Below are positions 26,945-37,271 of a stretch of DNA of 64,000 nucleotides, one piece after another. The DNA lies in contig NZ_LNDJ01000118.1 of NCBI RefSeq assembly GCF_001444505.1, forward strand, positions 1 to 64,000, given 5' to 3'. The notes below the pieces were generated by a model. The model did no database searches. It was given only the letters and a program-made list of their open reading frames with translations, and was not told where the DNA came from. Within the stretch, counting starts at the first letter, position 1; every line of letters starts with the position of its first letter. The DNA is from Psychrobacter piscatorii. GTDB lineage: Bacteria; Pseudomonadota; Gammaproteobacteria; Pseudomonadales; Moraxellaceae. The position numbers and the translations under genes are program-made.

Positions 26945-29806
26945 ATGACTGATAAAAGCACTGACACACCAAGCCAAGATTACAAAGACACGCTGAACCT
27001 TGCGGATACGCCATTTGCGATGCGCGCAAACCTTGCCAAGCGCGAGCCAGATTGGTTAGCTGCTTGGGAAGCAGATGACGTGTACGGTAAAATTCGTCAG
27101 GCGCGTGCTGGTGCGACTAAGTATATTTTGCACGATGGCCCTCCATACGCCAACGGTCAGATTCACTTGGGTCACGCGGTCAATAAAGTACTAAAAGACA
27201 TTATTGTCAAATCAAAAACCTTATCAGGATTTGATGCGCCTTATGTCCCTGGTTGGGATTGTCATGGTCTGCCAATCGAACAAAAAGTCGAAGCCAAAGT
27301 CGGTAAAGTCGGTCAAAAAGTGTCTGCTACCGAATTCCGTGGTCTATGCCGCGAATACGCCAACACGCAGATTGAATTGCAAAAGGCCGATTTCAAGCGT
27401 CTAGGCGTATTCGGTGATTGGGACAACCCTTATCTGACCATGAACTTCGCGCAGGAAGCCAACATCGTACGCGCGCTTGCCAAAATCTATGACAATGGTC
27501 ATGTGACTCGTGGTATGAAGCCAGTCAATTGGTGCTTGGACTGTAGCTCAGCTCTCGCGGAAGCTGAAGTAGAGTATCAAGACAAAGTCTCTGACGCGAT
27601 CTATGTCAGCTTTGATGTACTTGGCACAGATAAAGTGACCGCATTGGCAGGTATCGCAGACAACATCGCTGCGGTTATCTGGACGACCACGCCGTGGACA
27701 CTGCCTGCTAACCAAGCCATCTCAGTCCATCCTGAGCATAACTATAGCGTGGTTGCGACCAAAAAAGGCAATTTGCTACTAGCAGCTGATCTTGTTGAAA
27801 CTGCGCTAAGTGAACTCAAACTTGAGAATAAAGGCGTCCTCGCGACCGTATCAGGCAGTGAGCTTGAAGGATTGAGCGCTCAGCATCCATTGATTGAAGA
27901 CCGCCAAGTGCCGCTCATCTTGGGCGATCATGTGACCACCGATAGTGGTACTGGTTTGGTACATACTGCACCCGGTCATGGTCTCGACGATTATATCGTT
28001 GGTCTAAAATACAACTTACCAGTGGAAAACCCAGTGAGCGGTACGGGCGTTTATCTAGACAGTGCTGCGGTATTTGCTGGTGAACACATCTATAAAGCCA
28101 ATCCAAAAATCATCGCTGCCCTACATGACAATGGCCATCTAATCAGCCATACCAAGATCGAGCACAGCTATCCGCATTGCTGGCGTCATAAGTCGCCAAT
28201 TATTTTCCGTGCGACCCCGCAGTGGTTTATCAATATGGAAACCCAAGGTCTACGTGCTCGCGCCCTTGCTGATATTCCATCGGTCAACTGGACACCTGCA
28301 TGGGGGCAGAACCGCATCGAAGCGATGATGAATGGTCGTCCTGACTGGTGTATCAGCCGTCAGCGCACATGGGGCGTGCCGATTACGTTCTTTACGCACA
28401 AAGAAACGGGCGAGCTGCATCCAAACACGCTTGAGATGATGGAAACGGCGGCACAAAAAATCAATGAGGGCGGTGTTGAAGCGTGGTTTGACGCCAGCTG
28501 CGAGGACTTCTTAGGTAGTGAAGCGGCTGATTATGACAAAGCAACGGACACGTTGGACGTTTGGTTTGACTCAGGCACGACGCATTTCGCCGTACTTGAG
28601 CAACGCGATGAGCTGACCAATCCTGCTGACATGTATTTAGAAGGTTCTGATCAACATCGCGGCTGGTTCCAAACGTCATTACTGACGTCAGAGGCCATGT
28701 ATGAGCGCCCACCGTTTAAGCAAGTACTGACCCATGGTTTTGTGGTCGATGAAAACGGTCGTAAGATGAGTAAGTCACTGGGCAATATCATCACGCCGCA
28801 AGAAGAGATCAACAAAACGGGCGCGGACATGTTGCGCCTGTGGATTGCGTCTAGCGACTATCGTTATGAGATGAGCGCAGGTAAGACGGTCTTTAAAGGT
28901 GCGATTGATATGTATCGCCGTATCCGTAACACCTTGCGTTTCTTACTGGCCAATACTGATGACTTCAATCCTGCAACCGACAGTGTACCGATGGACGAGC
29001 TGGTCAGCCTTGATAAATTCATTATCGAGCGCGCGCAAACCGTGCAAGCACAAATCATGAGCGCTTATGATGCAATGGACTTTCACCAAGTCACCCAGCA
29101 CGTGACCGCGTTTTGTTCGCAGGACTTGGGCAGTTTTTATTTAGACATCATCAAAGATCGTCAGTACACCACCCAAAAAGACGGTCAGCCGCGCCGCTCT
29201 GCCCAGACTGCTATCTATCACATCACTCATGCGCTGATTCGCTGGATCACGCCTATCTTGTCCTTTACGGCCCAAGAAGCGTGGGAAGTACTAGAAGGCA
29301 AAAACGGACAAGACGCAGGCTATGTGTTTACCCAAGCGTGGTACACCTTCCCAGCATTTGAGCTGAACGCCATCACAAGCGACGACTGGCAGCGTATTAT
29401 GTTCGCAAAAGACATGGTAAACAAGCACATCGAAACCGCACGTGGTGAAAAAATTATCAATGCCAACTTATCTGCCGATGTGAGCCTATACGCTGACGGT
29501 GCCATGTATGAAAGTCTAGCCAAGCTTGATGAAGAGCTTCGTTTTGTACTCATCACTAGCAACGCAGAACTAAAGCCAATGAGCGAAGCACCTACTGATA
29601 GCATCGTACAGGTAGATGAAGCAACCGAAACGAATACAGAAGAGGCTGTAGATCTAGTGGTACAAGTTAGCGCTGCCACTGGTACTAAGTGCGTACGCTG
29701 CTGGCATATCCGTGATGATATCGGCACAGATAGCGCCCATCCTGAGCTATGCGGTCGCTGCGTGACCAATGTCAGTGGCGACGGCGAGGTGCGCCATTAT
29801 GCCTAA
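26945..29806 (+). CDS. ileS: Isoleucyl-tRNA synthetase
   Basis: A 953-residue class I synthetase: the HIGH-type motif in [16 protein letters not shown], editing domain ([28 protein letters not shown]), [13 protein letters not shown], the KMSKS loop ([10 protein letters not shown]), the tRNA-binding helical domain and a C-terminal zinc finger with two Cys pairs (CVRCWH, CGRC). Length and order match the bacterial type 1 enzyme. The zinc-finger region is preceded by a short acidic insertion (about 885-910). lspA starts inside its last codons, so the two are co-translated. Confidence 0.97.
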   Translation: MTDKSTDTPSQDYKDTLNLADTPFAMRANLAKREPDWLAAWEADDVYGKIRQARAGATKYILHDGPPYANGQIHLGHAVNKVLKDIIVKSKTLSGFDAPYVPGWDCHGLPIEQKVEAKVGKVGQKVSATEFRGLCREYANTQIELQKADFKRLGVFGDWDNPYLTMNFAQEANIVRALAKIYDNGHVTRGMKPVNWCLDCSSALAEAEVEYQDKVSDAIYVSFDVLGTDKVTALAGIADNIAAVIWTTTPWTLPANQAISVHPEHNYSVVATKKGNLLLAADLVETALSELKLENKGVLATVSGSELEGLSAQHPLIEDRQVPLILGDHVTTDSGTGLVHTAPGHGLDDYIVGLKYNLPVENPVSGTGVYLDSAAVFAGEHIYKANPKIIAALHDNGHLISHTKIEHSYPHCWRHKSPIIFRATPQWFINMETQGLRARALADIPSVNWTPAWGQNRIEAMMNGRPDWCISRQRTWGVPITFFTHKETGELHPNTLEMMETAAQKINEGGVEAWFDASCEDFLGSEAADYDKATDTLDVWFDSGTTHFAVLEQRDELTNPADMYLEGSDQHRGWFQTSLLTSEAMYERPPFKQVLTHGFVVDENGRKMSKSLGNIITPQEEINKTGADMLRLWIASSDYRYEMSAGKTVFKGAIDMYRRIRNTLRFLLANTDDFNPATDSVPMDELVSLDKFIIERAQTVQAQIMSAYDAMDFHQVTQHVTAFCSQDLGSFYLDIIKDRQYTTQKDGQPRRSAQTAIYHITHALIRWITPILSFTAQEAWEVLEGKNGQDAGYVFTQAWYTFPAFELNAITSDDWQRIMFAKDMVNKHIETARGEKIINANLSADVSLYADGAMYESLAKLDEELRFVLITSNAELKPMSEAPTDSIVQVDEATETNTEEAVDLVVQVSAATGTKCVRCWHIRDDIGTDSAHPELCGRCVTNVSGDGEVRHYA

Positions 29807-30455
29807 CCCAACAGACTCATCTGACAGCCAGCACAATAAGCCGTCGCAAGCTGAGGTTGATCATTCGCCCAAGCCTGCTCATGCGACCACAGGTAGCTCA
29901 ACCACGCCTAGAAGCCGTCTGGCAAAATCAACAAAGAAGAAACCAAAACTGGTGGCCAATGGCAGTCGCGCTTTTATGTGGTATGGGCTGGCATTGGTTA
30001 TCATTATCATCGATCAATGGACCAAATGGCTGGCGGAAACCAAGCTGACCTTTCATGATCCAGTGCCGGTAATTGAGCCATTCCTTAATTGGACATTGGC
30101 TTATAATTACGGTGCGGCATTTAGCTTTTTGGCAGATGCGGGCGGTTGGCAGAAGTGGTTTTTTTCGGGGCTGGCATTACTCATGTCGCTGTTTCTGATC
30201 ATCTATTTACTCAAAGCACCACGGCAAGCCAAGCTGCTATCGACAGGCCTTGCGCTGGTACTAGGCGGTGCGCTTGGTAATTTGATTGACCGCTTACTAC
30301 ATGGTCATGTGATTGATTTTATCCATGTGCACTATGCCGATGTTTGGCATTATCCGATTTTTAATATTGCAGATATCGGTATATCCATCGGTGTTATACT
30401 GATTATCATTGATATGCTGTTTTTGGAAAAGAAGCGTGAAATGCCACGGTCATAA
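29799..30455 (+). CDS. lspA: Lipoprotein signal peptidase (signal peptidase II)
   Basis: Inner-membrane aspartic protease that removes signal peptides from prolipoproteins. Start ATG at 29799 overlaps ileS by eight bases, with GAGGTG upstream. The 218-residue protein has four membrane helices and both catalytic Asp motifs ([16 protein letters not shown] and [11 protein letters not shown]). The first about 58 residues are an extra polar, Ser/Pro/Lys-rich cytosolic tail absent from the typical 165-residue enzyme. The longer frame to 29769 is not used. Confidence 0.95.
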   Translation: MPNPTDSSDSQHNKPSQAEVDHSPKPAHATTGSSTTPRSRLAKSTKKKPKLVANGSRAFMWYGLALVIIIIDQWTKWLAETKLTFHDPVPVIEPFLNWTLAYNYGAAFSFLADAGGWQKWFFSGLALLMSLFLIIYLLKAPRQAKLLSTGLALVLGGALGNLIDRLLHGHVIDFIHVHYADVWHYPIFNIADIGISIGVILIIIDMLFLEKKREMPRS

Positions 30456-30493
30456 CCGTCTATAGTTAGAGATATTAATTTAATTGATAAATT

Positions 30494-30531
30494 AAAAAGG
30501 TGGGTTACGCAATAGTGACCCGCCTTTTTTT
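30494..30531 (+). terminator. Terminator of the ileS-lspA operon
   Basis: AAAGGTGGGTTAC pairs (two G-U) with GTGACCCGCCTTT, then T-run. Confidence 0.88.
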
Positions 30532-30680
30532 AGCTGTTGATTTTGATGACTTAAACAATTTTTTGTATGATTCATACATCCATATGTAAAAAGTACCACT
30601 TATCGTACTCATACCATATACAAGTAAGTGCCAAGAATCCTTTAGACTCTATTAAGGACAAATGATTAAAAGGAATTTTT

Positions 30681-31295
30681 ATGTCAACCAATCACATAAA
30701 CCCTATTTTCCAAAAGCAAATCACCATCCCCGATGCGGCGAATAACGAACACTTAAACACTGGGAAGTCAGTGACGTTAAGCGTGTTAAAAGCAGACATT
30801 ACCACGCTAGACGTGGATGCCATCGTTAATGCGGCCAATTCAAGTTTGCTGGGTGGCGGCGGTGTGGACGGTGCGATTCATCGAGCCGCGGGCCCTGAGC
30901 TACTGACATATTGCCGTACATTGAATGGGTGTCAAACAGGAGATGCCAAAATGAGCCCAGCATTTAACTTGCCCTCACAGTATGTGATTCATACGGTCGG
31001 CCCTATTTGGCATGGTGACAATCGAGGTGAGTCAGCGCTGCTCGCCAGTTGTTATCAAAAATCTTTGATATTAGCGACTGAGCAAGGCCTTGCCAGTATC
31101 GCATTTCCTTCTATCAGTACAGGCGTTTACGGTTATCCATTAGAGCCAGCAACTGAGATAGCCATTAATACTGTTATAGATTTTATATTCAGCCATCTTA
31201 AGCAAGCCGATGATTTCTCACTTTGTGATGTGATTTTTTGCTGTTTTTCGGACAAAGATGCTGCCGTTTATAAACAGGTATTAGCGCAAAAATAA
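30681..31295 (+). CDS. Macrodomain protein (YmdB-type O-acetyl-ADP-ribose deacetylase)
   Basis: A 204-residue protein with the full macrodomain: [39 protein letters not shown] (split here by residues 38-80), then [10 protein letters not shown] and [13 protein letters not shown]. The Asn, the Gly-rich loop and the Asp-Gly-Ala-Ile-His segment place it with the MacroD/YmdB hydrolases that deacetylate O-acetyl-ADP-ribose or remove ADP-ribose from proteins. About 35 extra residues precede the domain. AAGGA before the ATG. Located between lspA and fkpB, which are adjacent in many relatives. Confidence 0.92.
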   Translation: MSTNHINPIFQKQITIPDAANNEHLNTGKSVTLSVLKADITTLDVDAIVNAANSSLLGGGGVDGAIHRAAGPELLTYCRTLNGCQTGDAKMSPAFNLPSQYVIHTVGPIWHGDNRGESALLASCYQKSLILATEQGLASIAFPSISTGVYGYPLEPATEIAINTVIDFIFSHLKQADDFSLCDVIFCCFSDKDAAVYKQVLAQK

Positions 31296-31393
31296 TCAAC
31301 AGGCTTGTATAGTCTGGCTACTATCAGATCAATGTAGCACGTCATTTTCAATGTCATGATTTCATATCAGAACGACTATATAACCGATGATGT

Positions 31394-32053
31394 TTATAAT
31401 AGCCTTTCCAAAAATGCCAATCCGCCACCTGCCAATAAAAACAGTAACCCTGCCATGTTCACAACGACGGTCAAATAATAAGTCACTCGAAACTCAGGCT
31501 TTTGTGATTTGTGACGCAGATACGTCTGAGCCAATAACGCCCCTACCCAACCGCCAAGCGCGCTCAGCACGTGCAAGGTTGACTCAGGCGTACGCCAGTC
31601 ACCATTTTGAGCAGCGGCTTTGTCTTTGGCATACATTATATAAGTGATTAACCCTAGTGCAGCATACCAGCCGACCACTAGCCAGCTCAGTTTACCTGTC
31701 GCTGCTAATAGAGCTAAAACACCATAAAAAGCCAGTCCAAGAAACGAGCGTTTCTTTTGTCTTGCTTCAAACTCCGCTTGCACGCTACGTTTGGCATTAC
31801 GTTGACGGATCTGTTTATTTTTTTGTGCCATTTTTTGCTGTACAAAACCAAGTTCTTGTACTTTTTTGGCTCGCCTGCGCCCCTCTGCATCCTGTCCAAT
31901 ACTAAAGACGACTTGCTCGCCAACATTGGGACGGCGCTGCGCCTTAAACTCACTCACATGAAAGAAAACAGACTCACCTGTCTCGGTTTCAATGAAGCCA
32001 AATCCTTTATCGTCCTGCCATTTTTTGACAGTGCCTTGTTGTTTATTCACCAC
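31394..32053 (-). CDS. Cold-shock domain fused to DUF1294 membrane domain
   Basis: About 219 residues. The N-terminal 65 residues are a cold-shock domain with RNP1 (KGFGFIE) and RNP2 (VFFHVSEF), implying binding of single-stranded RNA or DNA. A Lys/Arg-rich linker follows (about 68-105), then a DUF1294 module with three to four membrane helices. The gene probably starts at one of two adjacent GTG codons (32053 or 32050) behind GAGG; an upstream GTG at 32059 touches the ribosome site. This fusion is widespread in gammaproteobacteria but its role is unknown. The architecture places a nucleic-acid-binding domain at the membrane. Confidence 0.88.
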   Translation of the reverse strand: MVNKQQGTVKKWQDDKGFGFIETETGESVFFHVSEFKAQRRPNVGEQVVFSIGQDAEGRRRAKKVQELGFVQQKMAQKNKQIRQRNAKRSVQAEFEARQKKRSFLGLAFYGVLALLAATGKLSWLVVGWYAALGLITYIMYAKDKAAAQNGDWRTPESTLHVLSALGGWVGALLAQTYLRHKSQKPEFRVTYYLTVVVNMAGLLFLLAGGGLAFLERLL

Positions 32054-32211
32054 CGACACCTCATATCTTTTAGAATTGCCAGTTATAGTACACCATATGC
32101 GTTACATTATTGACGCTTACATCTGGTCGCAGATGGCTTATTATTTCTTACACTATAATACGGCATCCAGATTCTTTATTCTTTTATTCCAGCAACTGAT
32201 GGCTTTTTATT

Positions 32212-32709
32212 ATGACCCAATCTCAATTTATTAATCCAAACGAAGACACGCGTATCGCTCACGGTAGCCTTGTAAAGCTACACTTCGAAGTCTCACTAGA
32301 AAACGGTACTGTCATTGACTCAACGTTTAGTCGTGATGCGCCCGTATCTTTGACTATCGGTGATGAGAGCTTATTACCTGGTTTTGAGCAGGTACTTATG
32401 AATCTACGCGCAGGCGACACTCGTACCGCTCACCTTGAGCCAGAGCAGGCATTTGGTGAATGGAATCCTGAAAACATCCAACACTTTAGCCGTACTCAAT
32501 TTGCGCTCGTCGCTGACAACCCAGAAGTCGGTATGATGGTTGAATTCGAAGACAAAGGCAAAAACACCTTGCCCGGTACGATCAGCGCCATTAATGATGA
32601 CCAAGTCGAAGTCGACTTCAATCATCCGCTGGCTGGGCAAGACGTATTATTTAAAGTAAAAATCTTTAAGGTCACACCACCTGGCGTCACTGGTATACAA
32701 CTTATGTAG
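32212..32709 (+). CDS. fkpB: FKBP-type peptidyl-prolyl isomerase (FkpB/SlpA-like)
   Basis: A 165-residue cytosolic prolyl isomerase/chaperone of the SlyD-like class: VKLHFEVSLENGTVIDSTF, the FKBP core split by an inserted flap (GEWNPENIQHFSRTQF region), and DFNHPLAGQDVLFKVKIFKV. The gene is commonly the third member of ileS-lspA-fkpB-ispH. Here two genes intervene and ispH is missing. It ends one base before the frame of tas, whose start lies 48 bases on. Confidence 0.92.
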   Translation: MTQSQFINPNEDTRIAHGSLVKLHFEVSLENGTVIDSTFSRDAPVSLTIGDESLLPGFEQVLMNLRAGDTRTAHLEPEQAFGEWNPENIQHFSRTQFALVADNPEVGMMVEFEDKGKNTLPGTISAINDDQVEVDFNHPLAGQDVLFKVKIFKVTPPGVTGIQLM

Positions 32710-32757
32710 TTGTCCAAACGCACAATCCACAATAAAAAAACGAGAAAGGACAATCGA

Positions 32758-33798
32758 ATGCAATATACAACGTTACCGCAGCTCGATGAAAAAGTATCTA
32801 AGATCTGTCTAGGTACGATGACTTGGGGACAGCAAAATAATAAAGCTCAAGCACATGAGCAAATGGACATGGCACTCTCTGAGGGTGTGAACTTTTGGGA
32901 TACTGCCGAGATGTACCCATCACCACCAGACAAAGACAAACAGGGTGATACCGAACGATTCATGGGTACTTGGTTTGATAAAACCAAACAGCGTGACAAA
33001 GTCATCCTTGCCAGCAAAATATCACCAATGGATTTTTTGCGTGATGGTCAAACACGCTTTAACGCGCAGCATATCAGTAGCGCTATTGATGGCAACCTTG
33101 AGCGCTTGCAAACCGATTATATCGATATTTATCAGCTGCATTGGCCTGAGCGTCAAGCGAACTTTTTTGGTCAGCGCGGTTATACGGAAGAGATGGCAGC
33201 ACAGTCAGTAGATGACTTAACGCCCTTTCTAGAGACCATTCAGGCCTTAAATAATGAAATCAAAAAAGGTCGTATTCGTGCTTATGGTTTATCAAACGAT
33301 ACGGCATGGGGACTCATGCGCTATCTATGGGAATCGGACAAAAATGGCTTGATCGCGCCTATCACGGTGCAAAACCCATATAGCCTATTAAATCGCTTAT
33401 ACGAAGTTGGTATGGCTGAGATTGCCCATCGCGAAAACGTGGGGCTACTTGCTTACTCGCCACTTGGTTTTGGCGTATTGTCTGGTAAATATCTCGATGG
33501 CAAGCGTCCAGATGGCGCACGCTTGACGATGTATGATCGCTTTGCTCGTTATACCAATGAGCAAGCGGTATCAGCGACCGAGCAATATGCAAAGATTGCC
33601 GCTGATGCTGGGTTGGACATGGCGCAAATGTCATTGGCTTTTGTCAATTCACGTCACTTTGTCACCAGCAATATCATTGGCGCGACGACAACCGAACAGC
33701 TCAAATCAAACATTGATAGTGTCAATGTGGAGCTAACAGCAGATGTATTGGAAGCGATTGAAGCGGTACACACACAACATCCCAATCCATCCCCTTAG
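32758..33798 (+). CDS. tas: NADP(H)-dependent aldo-keto reductase, Tas family
   Basis: A 346-residue TIM-barrel oxidoreductase: LGTMTWGQQN, NFWDTAEMYP with catalytic Asp/Tyr, ILASKIS (Lys), DYIDIYQLHWPER (His), the Tas-specific tetrapeptide region and the C-terminal NADP-binding IIGATTTEQL. The ATG at 32758 follows AAAGGA; the frame open to 32710 overlaps the fkpB stop and is not needed. Probably co-transcribed with fkpB. Substrate unknown. Confidence 0.93.
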   Translation: MQYTTLPQLDEKVSKICLGTMTWGQQNNKAQAHEQMDMALSEGVNFWDTAEMYPSPPDKDKQGDTERFMGTWFDKTKQRDKVILASKISPMDFLRDGQTRFNAQHISSAIDGNLERLQTDYIDIYQLHWPERQANFFGQRGYTEEMAAQSVDDLTPFLETIQALNNEIKKGRIRAYGLSNDTAWGLMRYLWESDKNGLIAPITVQNPYSLLNRLYEVGMAEIAHRENVGLLAYSPLGFGVLSGKYLDGKRPDGARLTMYDRFARYTNEQAVSATEQYAKIAADAGLDMAQMSLAFVNSRHFVTSNIIGATTTEQLKSNIDSVNVELTADVLEAIEAVHTQHPNPSP

Positions 33799-33851
33799 TT
33801 CGATCTAGATCAGCGGTCTATAAATTGCTACATCTGCATTTATTATAGACA

Positions 33852-33901
33852 CAAAAAAGGCGCAAATCGCAGTCATATAACTCGCGATTTGCGCCTTTTT
33901 A
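33852..33901. terminator. Bidirectional terminator between tas and plsC-type gene
   Basis: AAAAAGGCGCAAATCGC pairs with GCGATTTGCGCCTTTTT around a 13-base loop. Confidence 0.93.
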
Positions 33902-33929
33902 TTAACTAAACTGGCTTAGCTATAAATAA

Positions 33930-34730
33930 TCAATCTTCAACGGGTACACGAAGTACTCGTGAATGCAGTTCTGCCAACCCTTCTTGCATACGGGCTTGCA
34001 ACAAATTGGTCAGCTCACTTTTGGTACAGCCTTTCGGATCTAGCGGCGCCAGTGGCAATACATACGCAGTAACATCTTTGCTATCGAGTACTTTTTTCAT
34101 GCTGTCCTTCATTGTCATCTTGCCATAATATGGCAGCGCGTCGCTAAGCGTGCCATCTTTATCGACATAAGCGATAACAATGGGTCTGATAGGCACGTCA
34201 GCATCTATCGCTGACTGGAGCAATGTCCCATGAATACGCTTGATTTTTTTGCCACTGGTGGTGGTCGCCTCAGGGAAGAAAATCACCGAAAAACCTTTGG
34301 CTAAGAAATCAGCTATTTGTGAGGATACGGAACCTGCATCACCGGAGCCGCGCTCGATGAAAAGCGTGCCTGCCGCATGCGCGAGCTTACCGAACACAGG
34401 CCACTCACCAATCTCAGCTTTGGATAAAAAGAATGCTGGACTCACGGTACCAACGACAGGAATATCCATCCATGACACATGGTTTGAAACCCACAAGCCG
34501 TGATGTTGCTTTACTGGTTCGACTTCAACGACCTTGACACCAAATGAGCCTGCCATCTTGCGACAAAACGTTTGGATGTAGCGTGGTAGTGTCTCGCGCG
34601 GTGGCTGCTTGAATGCCCCAATGCGTTGAGCGGCACGCATACCACCAGCGATGGTGGTGGTCATGCCAGCAATTTGCTTACCGCGTCCCAACTGTCGTCT
34701 GAGTGAAAAGCTTGATTTAGCTTGGCTCAT
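33930..34730 (-). CDS. Lysophospholipid (1-acylglycerol-3-phosphate) acyltransferase
   Basis: A PlsC-superfamily membrane enzyme that transfers an acyl chain to a lysophospholipid. The HX4D motif is SNHVSWMD, motif III FFPEATTTSG, and VPIRPIVIAY motif IV follows. I start at the second of two ATGs (34730; 266 residues) because GAGGGCG precedes it. The N-terminus is basic and amphipathic rather than a strong membrane helix. Could be a second acyltransferase (olsA/nlaB-like) rather than the main plsC. Confidence 0.9.
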   Translation of the reverse strand: MSQAKSSFSLRRQLGRGKQIAGMTTTIAGGMRAAQRIGAFKQPPRETLPRYIQTFCRKMAGSFGVKVVEVEPVKQHHGLWVSNHVSWMDIPVVGTVSPAFFLSKAEIGEWPVFGKLAHAAGTLFIERGSGDAGSVSSQIADFLAKGFSVIFFPEATTTSGKKIKRIHGTLLQSAIDADVPIRPIVIAYVDKDGTLSDALPYYGKMTMKDSMKKVLDSKDVTAYVLPLAPLDPKGCTKSELTNLLQARMQEGLAELHSRVLRVPVED

Positions 34731-35037
34731 CTTCGCCCTCATGATTAAATAACGGGTGTTTAATAGTCAAAAAAACGAGCCCAGTATAACAAAGTTCATA
34801 CGCTCAGTGATAGGGTGTCCATTCAGTGGGTGCTCACTTTTATACAAACGGGCAATAAAGCAGATTTATAAAAAATTAATCCCAGTCATCGCTGTAACAT
34901 AAAACCATCGTTAATTGTGCTCATACCCTTTAATATCAAATGATAAGATCACATATAGATACTCATATGAACGCTATGCCAAGCCTTATTGAGCTGCTGA
35001 TAGCGAGACATTTACTTTATTACATAGGTGATACTCT

Positions 35038-36471
35038 TTGGATTATTTTGAAAGACATGAAGGTGGCGAGCGCGCCATTATTGTACATTTAGACATTCGC
35101 CAAATTCAAGATCCTGACGATCTAGGCGAGTTTGAACTACTAGCAGATTCAGCAGGTGCCGATCGCTTGGCACTGGTCACAGGCTCACGTGCACGCCCTG
35201 ACGCCAAGTATTTCGTTGGTAGCGGTAAAGCGGAGGAAATTGCAGAACTGGTGCGCGAGCATGATGCGGATATTGTACTGTTTAACCACAGCTTGTCGCC
35301 TTCACAAGAGCGTAATATCGAAGCTTTGGTGAAATGCCGTGTACTGGATCGTACTGGTTTGATTTTAGACATTTTCGCTCAGCGTGCTCGTACTTACGAA
35401 GGTAAGCTACAAGTAGAGCTGGCTCAGCTGAACCATTTATCGACACGTTTGGTCCGTGGTTGGACGCATTTGGAACGTCAAAAAGGGGGTATTGGCTTAC
35501 GTGGCCCCGGCGAAACCCAGCTTGAGACCGATCGTCGCTTGCTACAAGTGCGCGTCATGCAGCTCAAAAGTAGAATTGAAAAGGTCAGACAGACTCGTGC
35601 TCAGGGCCGGGCACGTCGCCAAAAATCAGACGTACCGACTATCTCACTGGTTGGTTATACCAATGCGGGCAAATCCACTTTATTTAATCGCTTAGTCGAT
35701 GAAAATATCTACGCAGCTGATAAGCTATTTGCGACACTCGATCCAACGCTACGCCGTTTAGACTGGCAAGGTGTGGGACGTGTAGTCTTGGTTGATACGG
35801 TAGGTTTTGTCCGTCATTTGCCGCATGAATTGGTTGAATCCTTTCATGCAACGCTAGAAGAGACGCTAGAGGCGGACTTATTATTACACGTCATCGATTC
35901 TTCTAGTGAAGATATGCATGAGCAAATTCAGGCGGTCAAAGAGGTACTGGCTGAGATTGATAACGATGTGCCGGTACTCAATGTTTATAATAAGATTGAT
36001 TTGACTGACGAGCCTGCACGTATTGGTTATGCTAGCGAAGGTCAACCTAATCGTGTCTATGTGTCTTCTAGAGAGAACTTAGGCATAGAAGAGTTGTCAT
36101 TAGCCGTGCAGCAGCTACTAACTGGCACATTGACCACTTTTGATTTGACGCTACCCTATCATGCAGGACAGTTAAAAAATACCTTGTACGAGCTTGGTGT
36201 TATTGAAGAAGAAAGCTATGATGATAGCGGCCATGAGTGCTTGACGATTCGCTTGCCAAGCGATAGACTAAGACAACTACTCGGACAAGCCAATCTCAAG
36301 CCCACCGATGTATTACCGCTTGCACAAGCAACATTGCTGATGCCAGTACTTGAGGAATTTGAGCAGCCCGACGAACATGAAGTTGAAGAGCCGACGATGA
36401 CAGCAGAAGAAGAAAGAGCATTTGACGAATTTAATGCGCTCAATTCACAAACCGCTGATTCTGAAAAATAG
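35038..36471 (+). CDS. hflX: Ribosome-associated GTPase HflX
   Basis: HflX splits stalled or stressed 70S ribosomes. The 477-residue protein has the N-terminal HflX domain (YFVGSGKAEEIAE, FNHSLSPSQERNIE, RTGLILDIFAQRA), the GGIGLRGPGETQLETDRR linker, and the G domain (GYTNAGKST, ATLDPTLRR, DTVGFVRHLP, NKID), then an extended acidic C-terminus of about 40 residues. It begins with TTG, preceded by AGGTGA at good spacing; no ATG lies in frame nearby. hfq and hflKC are not adjacent, in contrast to enteric bacteria. Confidence 0.96.
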   Translation: MDYFERHEGGERAIIVHLDIRQIQDPDDLGEFELLADSAGADRLALVTGSRARPDAKYFVGSGKAEEIAELVREHDADIVLFNHSLSPSQERNIEALVKCRVLDRTGLILDIFAQRARTYEGKLQVELAQLNHLSTRLVRGWTHLERQKGGIGLRGPGETQLETDRRLLQVRVMQLKSRIEKVRQTRAQGRARRQKSDVPTISLVGYTNAGKSTLFNRLVDENIYAADKLFATLDPTLRRLDWQGVGRVVLVDTVGFVRHLPHELVESFHATLEETLEADLLLHVIDSSSEDMHEQIQAVKEVLAEIDNDVPVLNVYNKIDLTDEPARIGYASEGQPNRVYVSSRENLGIEELSLAVQQLLTGTLTTFDLTLPYHAGQLKNTLYELGVIEEESYDDSGHECLTIRLPSDRLRQLLGQANLKPTDVLPLAQATLLMPVLEEFEQPDEHEVEEPTMTAEEERAFDEFNALNSQTADSEK

Positions 36472-36566
36472 TCGCTGCTGAAAAACGATTGTTGACGTCA
36501 ATAGATAAGTAAACCTTTGATTCATACTGTTAGACAGCAATCTTTTATACAGTAGGTTAAAATAGC

Positions 36567-36600
36567 ATAGACGGTATCAATCGATATCGTCTATTTTTTT
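36567..36600 (+). terminator. Terminator of hflX
   Basis: ATAGACGGTATC pairs (one G-U) with GATATCGTCTAT around AATC, then T-run. Confidence 0.9.
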
Positions 36601-36820
36601 GAATGTGTCTACAAGCTTTATTAGTAAGCTTACTCTCTATATAATCAACGGTTATACATTCAACAAATATTGATAGGTAATACTCGCCACTCAAAAGTTG
36701 AAATGTCACTACTGTCTATTATCAGCGTTCATAATATTATTTTTCACGTTATATTATTGATACTATCGCCCGCTCGTTTTTATAAACTCATCACCTATAT
36801 CTGACTTGGCCACACTGCTT

Positions 36821-37255
36821 ATGAAGCCTGCTCACTCCTCCCATCTCCCGCTATGGATTTCGTTAATTTTAACGTTGACCATGGTTATCGTTGTCCGAGA
36901 GACGGCTGTGGTTCTTTGTCAGTTGGCAGGTATCGAAAAAGCCGCCAATATTGTCGGCTTGGTGGCGATGTTTGTTATCTTGATGATATGGCGATTGCTC
37001 AAAGGGTTGCCTAACTGGCTCACTCAAGCCAGTAACACCCTCCTCGTCGATAGTGGTTTTGCATTTCTGCCCGTCTCAGCGGGTGCAGGCTTACTGCTAT
37101 TCGCACTAGGAGATGAGCTGTTGGGCGTGATGGTCACAATGATAGTAAGTACGCTCATACCGATGTGGGGACTCGCGCTACTGGCCAATCGCTGGTTGAA
37201 TCAAGATGCCAATGCCGACAGCGGCACGACTAATCAGCAAAAGGAACAGCCGTGA
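36821..37255 (+). CDS. CidA/LrgA-type holin-like membrane protein
   Basis: About 144 residues with four membrane helices. The segment FLPVSAGAGLLLFALGDELLGVMVTMIVSTLIPM matches the CidA/LrgA signature (the family has FxPxGVG followed by helix 4), and an LrgB-type gene follows 16 bases later, which settles the family. In Gram-positive bacteria such pairs influence autolysis and export; in Gram-negatives the role is less clear. The start is uncertain: ATG at 36821 or TTG at 36806, neither with a clear ribosome site. Confidence 0.8.
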   Translation: MKPAHSSHLPLWISLILTLTMVIVVRETAVVLCQLAGIEKAANIVGLVAMFVILMIWRLLKGLPNWLTQASNTLLVDSGFAFLPVSAGAGLLLFALGDELLGVMVTMIVSTLIPMWGLALLANRWLNQDANADSGTTNQQKEQP

Positions 37256-37271
37256 GCTGCGGAGAGATATT

